From contig NZ_JAHRGL010000019.1 of assembly GCF_019097855.1 (NCBI RefSeq), forward strand, positions 281,403 to 345,402: 64,000 bases of DNA. The letters run 5' to 3'. Below, one piece after another: positions 63,607 through 64,000 of this stretch; positions within the stretch are counted from its first letter, which is position 1; every line of letters starts with the position of its first letter. The translations under genes were made by a program, and so were the position numbers. The DNA is from Geopseudomonas aromaticivorans. GTDB taxonomy: Bacteria > Pseudomonadota > Gammaproteobacteria > Pseudomonadales > Pseudomonadaceae. The notes under the pieces are model-generated. The model did not search any database. It was not told the DNA's origin and was given only the letters and a program-made list of their open reading frames with translations.

Positions 63607-64000
63607 TCAGCCGGGACTGTACACCTCGCCCCGGCTGAGGATCGCCCAGACGATCCGGGCATTCTTGTTCGCCAGGGCAACCGTGGCGACGTTCTTGTTG
63701 CGTCGACACAGCAGGCGCTGAATTCGCTGCGTCGATCCGCCTTGTCCAGACAGTGCTTGAGCACCGCTCGGGCACCGTGGATCAGCAAGGTGCGCAAGTA
63801 GGTATCGCCGCGCTTGCTGATCGAGCCCAGCCGCGCTTTGCCGCCACTGGAGTGCTGGCGGGGCACCAGGCCCAGCCAGGCGGCAAACTGTCGGGCACTG
63901 CTGAACTGCCGGGCATCGCCCACCGCCGAGACGAGAGCCGTGGCGGTGATCGGGCCAATCCCCTCGACCTGCATCAGTCGCTCCACCCGCTCGTCTTCGC
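63607..64000 (-). pseudogene. IS110-family transposase, C-terminal part, frameshifted, runs off window
   Basis: The frame entering from the right reads RLMQVEGIGPITATALVSAV, then AAWLGLVPRQHSSGGK and ISKRGDTYLRTLLIHGAR, the Transposase_20 domain of IS110 recombinases with its helix-hairpin-helix. Near GAATTC (63720-63725) homology shifts to another frame, LLCRRNKNVATVALANKNAR then IVWAILSRGEVYSPG and stop at 63607. The shift disables the C-terminal half unless it is a sequence error. The N-terminal DEDD catalytic domain lies outside the window. Confidence 0.85.

Noticed and set aside
1-64000. CRISPR arrays, tRNA or rRNA genes, prophage
   Set aside because: No regularly spaced repeats, cloverleaf or rRNA-like sequence, and no phage structural genes were seen; the only mobile DNA is the IS110-type end.

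Overview
High-GC gammaproteobacterial chromosome, almost certainly a Pseudomonas of the P. aeruginosa/P. alcaligenes/P. mendocina type. The evidence is the gene content and order: a muxABC-opmB efflux operon, fabAB beside a PA1611-like hybrid kinase and gpsA, selD-selU, and an assimilatory nitrate locus (cobA, nitrate reductase, nirD, nirB, a PP2C-kinase gene, nitrate transporter) in the order I recall from P. aeruginosa PAO1. Codon use is uniformly GC-rich, genes are tightly packed, and stop/start overlaps of the ATGA or GTGA type are frequent. No rRNA, tRNA or CRISPR array was seen.

Layout. 1-1.75 kb: end of an unseen gene, a terminator, a glycine-zipper protein and a flavin-dependent monooxygenase-like enzyme. 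1.95-11.0 kb: four-gene tripartite RND efflux operon (adaptor, two pumps, outer-membrane channel) with a REP-type repeat between the two pump genes. 11.2-19.1 kb: a large patatin-like protein, then tamA-tamB for outer-membrane protein and lipid export. 19.2-26.0 kb, minus strand: an FtsH-type protease, a membrane histidine kinase and a REC-LOV-GGDEF-EAL protein, in apparent operon order. The LOV domain carries the complete flavin photoreceptor signature, so this looks like a blue-light-gated cyclic-di-GMP switch. 26.2-28.8 kb: OsmC, a small membrane protein, fabB and fabA.

29.0-34.0 kb, minus strand: TonB-dependent receptor, periplasmic binding protein and hybrid sensor kinase, overlapping or nearly so, a plausible envelope-spanning sensory unit. 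34.1-41.8 kb: gpsA, DUF4389 protein, sixA, a hydrolase, a 32-residue truncated GST-like reading frame coupled to a DUF4892 gene, an AI-2E family permease, a DUF945 protein and an RssA-like patatin. 42.0-46.8 kb: selD-selU (selenouridine in tRNA), a small lipoprotein, a rhodanese lipoprotein, a cytochrome c and an AEC permease. A 32-residue single-helix membrane protein is encoded at 46831-46929.

47.3-61.5 kb is the nitrate assimilation region. The nirB-nirD-nitrate reductase-cobA transcript and the transporter-PP2C/kinase transcript each start at a sigma-54 promoter (perfect GG-N10-GC). Each then carries a short leader with two hairpins having AANGGC hexaloops, followed by an intrinsic terminator whose 5' arm overlaps the second hairpin. 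This is the ANTAR-protein (NasT/NasR) antitermination design, present twice. The two transcription units are separated by an insertion holding a decayed etfA fragment, a 3-hydroxyacyl-CoA dehydrogenase, a thiolase and a hydrolase.

61.6-64.0 kb: a small cytochrome c, a pfkB-type phosphofructokinase (unusual in a pseudomonad) and the end of an IS110-family element that appears to have inserted into a REP. Its non-coding end is a candidate bridge-RNA region; its transposase is frameshifted and runs off the window. Functions are inferred from sequence recognition alone; no database search was run.
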